From: Collybiopsis luxurians FD-317 M1
Lineage: Eukaryota > Basidiomycota > Agaricomycetes > Agaricales > Omphalotaceae
DNA length: 64,000 nucleotides
Reading direction: 5' to 3'
Assembly (NCBI GenBank): GCA_000827265.1
Contig: KN834778.1
Coordinates: forward strand, 323,097 to 387,096
Shown here: in pieces, positions 48,108 through 58,228 of the stretch
Layout: every line of letters starts with the position of its first letter
Numbering within the stretch: position 1 is the first letter of the stretch
Notes under the pieces: generated by a model
What the model saw: only the letters and a program-made list of their open reading frames with translations
Told to the model about the DNA's origin: nothing
The model's database searches: none
Translations under genes and position numbers: made by a program

Positions 48108-50374
48108 ATGTGTGGCATATTCGCTATCCATGGCATTCAGCAACCTGCTAACTACAGGACTCATGCAATCGCCTGCTCCAAGAAGCTTCGCCATCGCGGT
48201 CCAGACTGGTCAGGCTGCTACGTCGGTAAAGAAGCTATCCTTGTTCATGAACGCCTTGCCATCGTCGGTGTGGGTATGATAGAGGTCTTCTCTTATCTTA
48301 GTATAGTTTAATAACCCCTTGTTCCATCAGACACTGGTGCTCAACCACTTTACAGTGAAGACGGACAGCTTATCTTAGCCGTAAACGGCGAAATCTACAA
48401 CCACCTCACTCTACGTCAAGGTCTCGGCCCTGGCGTAAAATTCAAGACTCACTCGGACTGTGAACCCATTATCCCTCTTGTGAGTACTTAAGAATGCGTT
48501 AGATCGGTGTATCATTGATCATTATTTTCCAGTATAAGAAGCATGATAAAGAACTGTGCTCTTTGCTCGATGGAATGTTTTCCTTCGTCTTGCTGGATGA
48601 GTCAGTCACACCTTCCAGGATCATTGCAGCCAGAGACCCTATCGGTATCACAACTTTGTACCAAGGTTGGAGTTCAAAGAACCCGGGAGCCGTGTACTTT
48701 GCCTCAGAACTCAAGGCTCTCATTAATGACTGCGATAAAATAATTTCGTTCCCCCCGGGACATGTCTACGATAGTCGAGACAACACGACTACTCGTTATT
48801 ACAAGCCTTCCTGGTGGGATGGCGATTTCGAAGGAGATTCCGCTACCATACCAACCTCGAAAGCTGACCTTGAGCTCCTTCGTAAAACTTTGGAAGACGC
48901 TGTACGAAAACGCCTGATGTCTGAGGTACCATATGGTGTGCTCCTCAGTGGTGGTCTAGATAGTAGCTTGATTGCATCTATTGCCGCGCGAGAAACAGAA
49001 AAAGTAGCACAAGCCCAATACGAACTCAGACAAAGAAAATTGAAGGAAGCTTCAAGTGGCCCTTCTTCCCCTGGAGTGGGCTCAGAACTTAGTAAGTCTG
49101 CTCTCTCATTATTTACTTTTATTAAAGCTTCTTCTATTAGCAACCCTTGCTGCATGGCCACAGTTGCATTCCTTCTCCATCGGTCTCGAGCACTCTCCAG
49201 ATTTGCTTGCGGCACGAAAAGCCGCACATTTCCTCGGAACTGTACATCACGAGTATGTCTTCACGGTGCAAGAAGGAATTGATGCTATTCCGGAGGTGAT
49301 ATACCATCTTGAGACTTTTGATGTGACTACAGTGCGGGCGAGCACGCCAATGTATCTCCTTAGTCGCAAAATCAAAGCAATGGGAGTCAAGATGGTTCTT
49401 AGTGGAGAAGGCAGTGATGAGATTCTAGGAGGTTGGCGTTTTCTCCGTCACGCTTTCGTGGACCTCGCTAACATCATCTCAGGTTATCTCTACTTCCATG
49501 CTGCACCAGATGCAAAATCATTTCATCAAGAGTGCGTTAAGCGGGTCAAGAACTTGCATACCGCCGACTGTCTGCGAGCCAACAAGTATGCAATTTCTCC
49601 ATAGTTTTTTAAATATATCGAGGTTGATTTTTTTCGCAGGTCAACGATGGCATGGGGCCTCGAAGCTCGTGTGCCCTTCCTGGACAAGAAGTTTTTAGAA
49701 GTAGCAATGAATGTGAACCCCGAGGAGAAAATGTTCAATAAAGGAAGCTCCCAAGAGATAGACGACGAAGGCCGGCCCAAAATGGAGAAGGTAGGGATGT
49801 TTTTTGTCATTGATGCGATCAACACTAATGGCGGCGACCAGTACACTCTTCGAAAAGCATTTGACTGCTCTCCTGACGGAAAGGTATTGTCGTCCAAAGA
49901 AATATCCGATACATAATTGATACTAACAGGCGGTATTCAGCCGTATCTCCCTCAATCCATTCTCTGGCGACAGAAGGAACAGTTCTCGGACGGAGTTGGG
50001 TATTCTTGGATCGATGGGTATGCCTCTTCAGCCATATTCAAATTGTTTCAGTAAAATCTGACTTGAATCATAGCATAAAAGATCATGCCTCTACCGTCGT
50101 TTCTGATGAAGCATTTGCTGACCGGTCGTCAAGATGGCCAGATAACACTCCGGATACGAAGGAAGCGTATTACATTAGAGAGATTTTTGATGGTCTTTTC
50201 CCTAGCGAAGCTGCAGCCAGTACAGCAATCAGGTTAGTCCTGGATCCGATTCTTTCTACGTACTTTACTCATCAAGCTGGCAGATGGATACCTCGAGGTG
50301 ATTGGGGTTGTGCTGCAGATCCATCTGGACGTAGCGTTAGTATTCATACCGCCGCATACAACAGTACGGATTAA
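48108..50374 (+). CDS. ASN1: glutamine-hydrolysing asparagine synthetase
   Basis: Makes asparagine from aspartate, ATP and glutamine. Exons are 48108-48273, 48331-48479, 48533-49091, 49141-49431, 49483-49585, 49640-49790, 49842-49883, 49941-50017, 50074-50232 and 50284-50374, 595 residues. Cys2 (MCGIFAIHG) is the glutaminase nucleophile and fixes the start. [14 protein letters not shown] and VNGEIYNH belong to the same domain. The synthetase ATP-pyrophosphatase loop is [12 protein letters not shown], with [18 protein letters not shown] across an intron, then [18 protein letters not shown] and [20 protein letters not shown]. The intron 49432-49482 is 51 nt, in frame and stop-free, so its retention would add 17 residues. 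Confidence 0.95.
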
Positions 50375-50990
50375 TTTCACGTAGAACACTGCTGTACTAT
50401 GTTGTAGAGTCTCGAGGCAGCTGAGAAGGTCCGACGTCAGAACAATTCCCCGCAGACGATGTAGCCTACGCAAAATCATTGTAAGAGGCGTTCCGCCTCT
50501 GTATTGAAAACAATTGCTGTAGGTTTTAGGTTTCACTAGATTGTTCCCCTTTCAAAGGTGAATATCATCAAGCAACTCGAAGTACTACCAAGACTATGAT
50601 CAAGATCAATGTCTGAGTTAATAAGTAGTTGATATTGAGCACGAAGGGAGTGATTTTGTTGCTTGGTACAGGTAGCCAAAATTTGAGCAATGCCCAAAGG
50701 AATTGGCATAGCATATAAGATCAACCACAGGCAGACACAAGCACCGCTCCTACTAATTAAAGAAGATATTAGATGTAAAAATTCGTTAGGAATCTTGTTT
50801 CGGAAACCTGAGAATTGAAGACGCGTCATGCCTGAGTGCAACTAAAAGCCAACGAAGTTACGAAAGGGGAGACGTGCTATTCACAAAGTGGCTCGACCTA
50901 GTTACCACTGGAAGAATGTGGCGGTTGGGCGCTTAAAAATTGGCGTCCGTTGGGCGCTTCTGCGATTTCTTGACCTTTGTTCATCTTGTA
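50375..50990. other. intergenic region between ASN1 and the pICln gene
   Basis: 616 bp in tandem orientation. A 101-codon - strand frame (50536-50841) contains a hydrophobic patch but no recognisable domain or good start context, and is not called. The last 100 bp should be the pICln promoter. Confidence 0.35.
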
Positions 50991-51920
50991 ATGGCGGCAG
51001 CGACATTAATAACTGCTGTTCCAAAATTTGTGTCGCCGGAAGAGCACAAGTCTCTAGTGGGCTCAACGCCTGCGTCGTTTAATGACATTCCTCCAATACT
51101 CCGCCGCAAAGAATCTGTCTCCGTAACTCTCGACCCATCTCTTGATGGCTTCAGCGAAGCCGATGGGAAAGAAGGGACTCTTTATGTCTTAGAAAGGTCT
51201 GTATTTTCTGTTGTTTTCTAGCGGAGTTGTGAATTCTCATTACAAAAGTTTCTCAGTGTTTTAATTTTTATGTCAAAAACAGGCAAGGGATTCCAAATCG
51301 AATACCCATCGATCACACTACACGCTGTCTCAAGGGGAGACACGTCTCCGTCTATATATTGCCAACTAGATGAAAGTGCGGCGAAAGCCCTGAGAATGTT
51401 GGTCGACACCGAACCGCCTGTTTCCGACGGTAAACCCGTAACGGGAGAGGTAGATGACGAGGATGACGGCGAGGAAGGGGGCGAGGAAGAGGAAGATAAT
51501 GAAGATGAGATGGACATGCGGGAGCTGCATATCATACCGGCGAACGTGGAAGCTCGTGAGTGGATCGACAGCGTACTCTTGATCTCGCTAATATACCCTC
51601 TAGTTGAACCAATATTTGAGGCCCTATCTGTATGCGCGGCACTCCATCCAGACCCGCCAGGCTCCGACGATGAAGATGATTTTGACGAGGCCTTTATCGA
51701 TGCTCCAGGCGATTCCTTTGAAGTGTTCTCAGGCACGGAGGATGAGGAATTAAGCGAAGTCGGAAAAGTGCGCGGTGATTTCATCAACGATAATCGATAT
51801 GCGCCATACTAGTGTCATCTGTTTCAGGCGGCCCTTGCGCATCTCGAAAGCATTATGTACAATCCCTTTGAAAAGGCGGAGGCTGAAGAACACAAAACGG
51901 AGGACGATAAAAAGGCATAG
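50991..51920 (+). CDS. pICln / methylosome subunit (Lot5-like)
   Basis: Acidic PH-fold chaperone that, with the PRMT5 methylosome, holds Sm proteins for spliceosomal snRNP assembly. Exons are 50991-51196, 51257-51767 and 51828-51920, 269 residues. The PH-like part includes EGTLYVLERVLIFM, then TGKGFQIEYPSITLHAVSR and SIYCQLDE, the order typical of pICln. An acidic loop (DDEDDGEEGGEEEEDNEDEM) precedes MRELHIIPAN, and a second acidic stretch follows (GSDDEDDFDEAF), with a C-terminal ALAHLESIMYNPFEK helix. The last intron uses donor AAA|GTGCGC, the only one keeping frame. It neighbours PRP28, another snRNP factor, but adjacency may be chance. Confidence 0.87.
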
Positions 51921-52021
51921 TGCAATAGTCGGCACCACACGTGTTTGCTTCCGTCCACTTTAGTAGATTATGATACAGGCCCTAAGCTAACCTAACAGAT
52001 ATTGCTGCGAAATCTAAATTT

Positions 52022-54241
52022 TTAACCAACATCATCAGCGTCTCTTTTCCTCTTCATCTCTCTAGAGACTTTGTGCTGAGCAGCTTCATGTTTGGCGAGC
52101 TCTGGAGGAACCTTTGAGACGGGGCTCTTCGATATTTCCTGCTTGAGGTCATACCTGTACCAGTATAGTGAGAAAGAGGAGGAAGGGCCAGAAGAAATTA
52201 CATACATGACTTCCTCGTCCTCATTGGTCAATAATGTTATTGCTGTTCCCAATTTACCAGCACGACCCGTACGACCTATACGATGGACATAAGCCTCGAT
52301 TGTTGAGGCCATTTGGAAGTTGATGACCAGTGTGACATCTTGTACATCGATACCTCGTCCAGCCAAGTCCGTGGCGACGAGGATGTCGGCCGTACCATCT
52401 CTTAGCGCCTGTAGAGATGCCTCACGTTGTTCTTGGTTTTTACCGGAGTGCAATGTAGACGTAGACCACCCAGCACGACCAAGTTCCTTTGCAACGAGAT
52501 CTGCTGTTTTCTTTTGATTGACGAAAACAATGATAGGACTTCCCCACTGGCCAGAGTTGAGAACTTCCAATAGTTTCTGTTTCTTTTTCTCTTCTCCTCC
52601 GTGTACAAACTCTACCCGCTGTTCGACAGTGTCGACGGCGCGACCAGCTTCACCGATGGTGATTACAGCCGGGCGTTTGAGATATTTTCGAGCGAGCCGC
52701 TCAACAGCGGGAGGCATCGTCGCAGAGAATAGAGTGGTGACCCGGGTTCGAACTTTGGACTTGGGATCAAACAAAGGATCCTCCATCTCCTGTCCATCGC
52801 CGTATCCGTTGTAGTCAACGTCCATGGGTATGACATCGGCCACAGATTCTACAGTCCCTCCCTCGCCTATTGCATTCCTCGGAAGTCGGTCGAGAATGAA
52901 GAGAAGGTCTGCTTCGAAACCGAGATGTACCATACGGTCGGCTTCGTCCATAACCACGTAGCGGCATTGTGAGAGTACAAGAACGTGTCGTTCGATGACA
53001 TCCTTGAGACGTCCGGGTGTCGCAATAATAATTTCAGCACCTTCACGAAGATTGAACTGCTGTTCCTCAACAGCACGTCCACCAACGATCGAAACGCATT
53101 TAAATCCCAGCGGTGTGGCGAATTTTTTCGACTCGCTTTCGATTTGTTGAGCCAGCTCACGAGTAGGAGCAAGAATGAGCGCGTAAGGGCCGAGATGACG
53201 ATTTTCGTCGGTGAAAGCGGGAAGAGAGGATATGAAGGCAAGCATTGGTATAACAAAAGCTGCAGTCTTTCCAGAACCGGTTTCTGCAATACCAATAACA
53301 TCCCGATTGCTCAGACCGATGGGAATGGCTTGTCTCTGAATAGCGCTGGGTTCCTTGTATCCAATTGCCTCGATGGTTTCGAGAATAGGTTTGGGAATAT
53401 CGCTTTCCGCCCAGCTTCGAAGAGGGTGAGGGATCTGGCCTCCTCGTGCACTGATGGAAAAGTCTTCCCTGAATATACGCCAATCCCTCTCCTTCATCTC
53501 GGAAAGAGGTTTCTCTGACCAATGACGCTCGTCCACTCCAGATTTAAGAGCCTTACGACGCTCCAGGGGATCAGCAAGATTGGCAGGCACAGATTGAGTT
53601 GAAGCTGGCCGCACGTCGTCCATTCCAGCTAGATGACCTCTGCCAAACATAATCTGCGCGCCTTGCCTATTTGCCGGGGGAGGCTCACTGGAGAAGGTAT
53701 CATCTTGTGCATCCCAGTCAAAGACGAACTTTCGGTCGTTCATTTTTCGAATCTTGCGCTTCTTTTTGTCGACACCTAGGTAGCGAGATCGGATGGCGTC
53801 CATTTCGGAAGAAGACATTGGTGGAGTATATGAAGATGAAGATTCTGCGGGTTTCTCTGTTGGAGGAGGCGGCGGCGGCGGCATTGCTCCTCTGTCCGCT
53901 CGAGGAGCGGTCGGAATGTTGCCAGAGCTGTTATTTCGCCTATCGGCGCGGTGATTTCTGTCTGGGTGTCCATAACGTTTATTGTCCCGAAACCTCAGAT
54001 CCTCTGCCTCCTTTTCCAAAGCAGCTCTGTCCTTCTTTGAATTTTCGTCCTTGAGTTTCTGTTCCTTGATCTCCTGTGCTCGTTTCGCGATGGCAATAGC
54101 TGCTCTTTCTTCTTTAGACAAGAATTTTGGCTGTGAAATGGTCAGCATCGTAGCAAAAAGGATGAAGGTACGTGCCTTTGAAGCAGCTTCCTTCTCCGCC
54201 TTTTGTTGCTGCAGGAGATTTTCTATAGAGAGTGGCGACAT
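52022..54241 (-). CDS. PRP28: spliceosomal DEAD-box helicase Prp28
   Basis: RNA helicase that displaces U1 snRNP from the 5' splice site so U6 can bind, before spliceosome activation. Exons are 54241-54176, 54130-52206 and 52154-52022, 707 residues. The N-terminus has KPKFLSKEERAAIAIAKRAQ and the Prp28-specific RKFVFDWDAQDDTF and NDRKF region. Helicase motifs in order: PSAIQRQAIPIG (Q), AETGSGKTAAFVIPM (I), APTRELAQQ (Ia), VMDEADRMVHLGFE (II), LFSATMPP (III), VATDLAGRGIDVQDV and YVHRIGRTGRAGK (VI). The first intron, 54131-54175, is 45 nt, in frame, stop-free and begins GCACGT, so either GC-AG splicing or retention (722 residues) is possible. The start codon overlaps that of the next gene. Confidence 0.93.
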   Translation of the reverse strand: MSPLSIENLLQQQKAEKEAASKARTFILFATMLTISQPKFLSKEERAAIAIAKRAQEIKEQKLKDENSKKDRAALEKEAEDLRFRDNKRYGHPDRNHRADRRNNSSGNIPTAPRADRGAMPPPPPPPTEKPAESSSSYTPPMSSSEMDAIRSRYLGVDKKKRKIRKMNDRKFVFDWDAQDDTFSSEPPPANRQGAQIMFGRGHLAGMDDVRPASTQSVPANLADPLERRKALKSGVDERHWSEKPLSEMKERDWRIFREDFSISARGGQIPHPLRSWAESDIPKPILETIEAIGYKEPSAIQRQAIPIGLSNRDVIGIAETGSGKTAAFVIPMLAFISSLPAFTDENRHLGPYALILAPTRELAQQIESESKKFATPLGFKCVSIVGGRAVEEQQFNLREGAEIIIATPGRLKDVIERHVLVLSQCRYVVMDEADRMVHLGFEADLLFILDRLPRNAIGEGGTVESVADVIPMDVDYNGYGDGQEMEDPLFDPKSKVRTRVTTLFSATMPPAVERLARKYLKRPAVITIGEAGRAVDTVEQRVEFVHGGEEKKKQKLLEVLNSGQWGSPIIVFVNQKKTADLVAKELGRAGWSTSTLHSGKNQEQREASLQALRDGTADILVATDLAGRGIDVQDVTLVINFQMASTIEAYVHRIGRTGRAGKLGTAITLLTNEDEEVMYVISSGPSSSFSLYWYRYDLKQEISKSPVSKVPPELAKHEAAQHKVSREMKRKRDADDVG

Positions 54242-54761
54242 GGCCGATACCTTGAAAGAGGCGCTGGACCTGGGCGCTTATTATATATTCATGGCTTCAC
54301 TGCTCGACGAAGAGGGCGCCATATCCGAGTCATTCGAAAAGTGTCTGAGGCAGATCTTTGCCAAGTATTGCAATCCTAAACCTGAATCCCCATTTTCCGG
54401 GCAACTTCCACCCAATGCCTGTCTTGATCCAGCGGGCCTCGATGCCTGGGCTTGCGATACCAACGGTCAACCATTTTCTGAGGACACCAAGGAGGAAATT
54501 TTGCAATTTATGGATGTCACTGATGAAGGAAATTTGACGTACGTCTTGTGCGCTTTCCGCGATTATTATTGGATTTAAATGTTTGAATAGCTTCAAGGGA
54601 TTCTTACAAGTCTATCAGCTACAAACTGAAAACGATGAGGAGGAAACTTGGAGAGATCTCGTGCGTTATATTCAGTAGCAGCGAATCAACTCATTCTTGA
54701 TTGTTGCACCCAGGCAAAACATGGATTCGATCGTTCCCTTAATTTTGTCCAAAAAAGTTGA
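54240..54761 (+). CDS. small EF-hand-like protein
   Basis: Exons 54240-54538, 54591-54660 and 54714-54761 encode 138 residues. It begins MADTLKEALDLGAYYIFMAS and is mainly helical. DVTDEGNLTFKGFLQVYQLQ reads like an EF-hand loop and following helix, with acidic positions at the start and the G-x-L core, but the last loop position is Gly instead of Glu, so calcium binding is doubtful. The C-terminus (TWRDLAKHGFDRSLNF) is compact and looks conserved. I do not recognise the named family. Its ATG and the PRP28 ATG share the palindrome CATG, so the coding regions overlap by two bases. A downstream in-frame ATG (residue 18) is an alternative start. Confidence 0.7.
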
Positions 54762-54802
54762 GCGAAGTGCTCTTGGTTCTACACGCGATAAATACACAAA
54801 TG

Positions 54803-56615
54803 TCAGGTTCTACCGGACCAATTTCGCCACAGGATAGCACTCATAGCCAACGCGGCTAATGACGTCCCCAGGCAGAAAATAAATGTCGACTCCCAACAGA
54901 TCCTTCCTTGACATGCCGTGCCTTTGGGCGAGTGTCGCTCGACAATCAAAGCATAGAGGTAAGAATAAAGCGTTGTTCCGACAAAAGGCGAGTATGTTAA
55001 GATACCAAAATTTCGTGCAAGGTTCTGCATCCCCCAGATTGAGCAGGATACTCCCGGGCTAAAACAAAAAACCGTGAAGGAAGAATTAAATAATGAATAA
55101 AAATGATCTCACAGTACAGTAAAGACCGATCCATAAGTGATGCCAGTCCCGACACTGAGAGAATCGTCAAAACGACGCGTATAATGGAACAGAGCATACT
55201 ACCTCAATAGCCACACATCGTGGCGGGTTTGCGCACCGAATGCCATCCAACTACAAGTTAATGCAAGAAGTGAAGAAGCGCCAGACAAGAAAACTATTCG
55301 GCTAATATGATGCTTTCTAACTGTTGTGAACCCTTGTAGATGTTCATACGAAAATACTGGAGAGGCGAAATCCGCAAATGGGCCAATGAGGAGACGCGAT
55401 ACTGTATTGGCTATAGACAAGATTTTAACTTGAAAAGCTGCTGATTGGTCGTCCTTTATCGCCACAGTCTGCACAAGTTCAGAAGGCAACGATAGTACAA
55501 TAGTCCCGACATTGGACATGATCATTTCACACTGAATTTCACCAAATCAGCCAATTTGAGCTGAGAGAACGAATTAGAATTACTGACTGCGCCCAAAATC
55601 ATCACCATATACAGCGCAAGAATCCAGAAATTCAGATCTCGAAGTAGTTCCAGGGTGGACTTATCTCTAGGGTCGGTTCCAGTCGTGCATTCTGAAGAGA
55701 TTTCTCTTTCTATGAGACGGCTTCGTTCATCGGGAATGTCTGTAGTATCTGATGGCGAGGTTGTGGCCGGAGTTGAAGGAACAGTCAATGCACAAGCTCC
55801 AAATAGATGCGCGACGCCTGCAAATGCTGCAAGAAATTGTAGGAAGCGTGTCACGTCCAGAGTACCAGTAGTTGGATCGGAAAAGAAGTTTGAACCGAGA
55901 TAGGATAGGAATAGAGGTGATAAGCCGAAAAGTGACATAGTCAGCCCAGAGGCCAGAGTAAAATATCGAGTAAACGTCTTGGTAGCGGAAAAAACGAAGG
56001 AGAAATATCTACAAAATAATGGTGTGGGTAGCATAATTCGGACATAAGACTCAAACGCACGATAACACTGTTGCTAATCCGGCCATCGCAAAATAGACAG
56101 TCAGACGCTGGGATACAGCTGTATTTGAGCGTTCAGAGTGCTCTGGTGCTGACGAAATTTCGAGAGCGGATAGACCGAAAGCCGCGAAGAACATCAAAGC
56201 GGCCAAGAGTGAGCAGAATCTTGGCCCACAACGGTCACTAAGTATACCGACAAGGGATGAAAAAGGATACTGGCCAGCCATGCCACTGAAGATGATTTGG
56301 ATCTTGAAGACAAGATACTCAAGGAATAACGTACGCCAAAGCAATGGTACTGAGCTGAGACTGGGTAAGACCAAGGTGTTCTATGAACGCGGAAACGAGC
56401 AATGGGAACACGAAGATGCCGCCAGCAGAGAGCCTGAGAGTGGTCAGTTGAAATAAAAACCTGCAAGTCTGATGAGGCCCTACGAAGTACAGACTATCGC
56501 AAGACATTGAAGCGTGGTTGAGAGCATTAGAGCTTGGAGAAGATTTGCTGAGGCCCATTGCTAAAGCGCTAAAGGCCGAGAAAGCCAGATCACATGATTG
56601 CGCCACACAAGCCAT
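54803..56615 (-). CDS. MCH1: Mch1-like major facilitator transporter
   Basis: Predicted vacuolar or plasma-membrane transporter of the monocarboxylate-transporter-homologue (nodulin-like MFS) group; the substrate is unknown. Exons are 56615-56491, 56433-56335, 56285-56061, 56008-55588, 55531-55203, 55154-55113 and 55058-54803, 498 residues. About twelve hydrophobic helices are arranged 6+6 around an acidic central loop. Recognisable stretches are SAGGIFVFPLLVSAF, the MAGQYPFSSLVGILSDRCGP loop, FSFVFSATKTFTRYFTLASG, GACEMIMSNVGTIVLSLP, SRLLIGPFADF and VGTGITYGSVFTVLPG. The first exon is the weakest part: residues 1-42 are not clearly a membrane helix. It converges on the EF-hand gene at 41 bp. 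Confidence 0.78.
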
Positions 56616-56730
56616 TTGAGGACAAAAGGCCAAAAAGCTTTTTGTTCTCCTCAGTATACAATGTCATTGCTCGTGTGAATACCTCCATTTTTCTACTTGC
56701 CCACTCACATTTCAGTCTCTGGTAGACTTT

Positions 56731-56752
56731 CTCTCTCTTTCTCTCTCTCTGT
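56731..56752 (+). repeat. CT-rich microsatellite
   Basis: A pyrimidine run of CTCT and TTTC units sits about 55-75 bp upstream of the MARVEL-like gene start and 115-135 bp upstream of the Mch1-like gene start, on opposite strands. Such tracts are common in fungal promoters near transcription starts. Confidence 0.5.
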
Positions 56753-56803
56753 ATTTTCTTTCACGACTTGCAACGCAATATATTATATACCACTTGTATT
56801 GCT

Positions 56804-57969
56804 ATGGAATATCCTGCTGTATTTCTAAAAGCGCGAGCTATAACATTCTGTAGGTTCAGTTGCGCTGCTTACTCCTCCTCCTCACTGACTTTCTCCAGCG
56901 TTAATATCACTGTTCAGCTTCACATGGGTAGTCGTGATATGTATAGATCTCTTCATTCAATGGGGTGCACTGGGCATATCTGAAAGTTGGCCGGTTTCAC
57001 TTTCCTTCATGCCCAAGTATTAATCGTAATCTTACAGAGTCATTCCTTTTCCTCATACTCGCATCGAATACTCTGACCCTAGTCCTCCTTCTGGTTCTGT
57101 GAGGTCATCTCCGCGTTACGATGTTCCATTACTGACTGTGGTCCAGTCTTATACTACCATTTCGTTCGTGGTTAGATGGGGCTCGTCTAATGCTGCTGCT
57201 GGCCACCCATATTGGTTCGTCTGTCTGTTTTATTCGTTCTTGAATGCATTTTGACTCCGATTAGGCATTGCCTCTGGTTTCGTTATTTGGAATTCAAAAT
57301 TTACCTGTCCCACAAAAAGTGAGTCTTCTTGTATCCCTATACAGTAGCGTCGCTAATTTTTGCGTTCAGCCGCCGACGAAGAAGGCGTCTGTAGACTTTT
57401 AAATATGTATATCTTGATAGCGAATTGGGTGATTCCCTCCCTGCGTGCGTGTCTGTTCTGCTTACCGCCTCATCAACAGATTTGACGCGTCCGCCATAGT
57501 TGTGCTATATTCTGTTGCCCTAGCAATCATGGCGTATCAAATTGGAAAAATGGACAGAGGAACCACTGACCTTGAATCATCCAAGTTTCGCGAAAGCCGT
57601 CAATCCATCTTACCTATAATGAATCCTGGCACCAGACATCTAAGTACTTCAATGCCTCACGCCAGTTTTACGAACAGGGAATCCGTACGCCCTATAGCAA
57701 ACCTGGGAGAGGTCAGGCCTTCCGCTATATCGACGCCCCGCGCCAGTGCCATCGGCCCACCACGAAGAGGATCTTTACCCATGGTAAACCCGGAAGAAAC
57801 TAGACATCCAAGTATGTCAACGCTACACACTAGCATTATCAACCAGCAGCGCCGCGGGTCTGGTTCGGTCACGGATTCTTCCAGTCCCCACCAATCGATC
57901 CTCGAAGGCAAGCGTAGCTCAGGGAAGAGTCGGTTATCCAAACCGCTGCCCGGTTGGATGTACTATTAG
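56804..57969 (+). CDS. four-helix MARVEL-like membrane protein with repeat tail
   Basis: Exons 56804-56849, 56899-56985, 57038-57098, 57147-57214, 57265-57318, 57370-57444 and 57500-57969 encode 286 residues. Four hydrophobic helices: around FSLISLFSFTWVVVICIDLF, FLFLILASNTLTLVLLLVLL, RLMLLLATHIGIASGFVIW and ILIANWVIPSLLVLYSVALA. The order and the Cys-containing loop before helix 4 (FTCPTKTADEEGVCRL) match MARVEL-type proteins of basidiomycetes. The cytosolic tail (about 57525-57969) has three imperfect repeats of roughly 27-33 residues with the pattern (L)PxxNPxxxRHxSxSxxHxS and basic RRGS ends, possible phosphorylation sites. The function is unknown. A CT-rich run lies upstream at 56731-56752. 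Confidence 0.65.
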
Positions 57970-58228
57970 TAGATGGACAGCTTGAATTTGCATGGGCTTA
58001 GAATGGATTAGTGTACATGTAAACTGCGTATAATTTTAGACCTACGGACAAAATACCCCGGTACTTACTAGTACTGAAGCCACTGAGCCAGAAATCAGAA
58101 GGCACACGTGATTATTAGCGCAGCGCAAATCAGTTCATCTTTACCGCTTTGTGCTAGCGCTCATGAGCAAATAAACTCCTTCAAAGAATCTATACGAATA
58201 CTTCACGACCATTACGAACGATCTTTGA

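Noticed and set aside
50536..50841. 101-codon - strand open frame with a hydrophobic patch
   Set aside because: No domain, no splice support and no good start context; it lies in ordinary intergenic sequence between two + strand genes.
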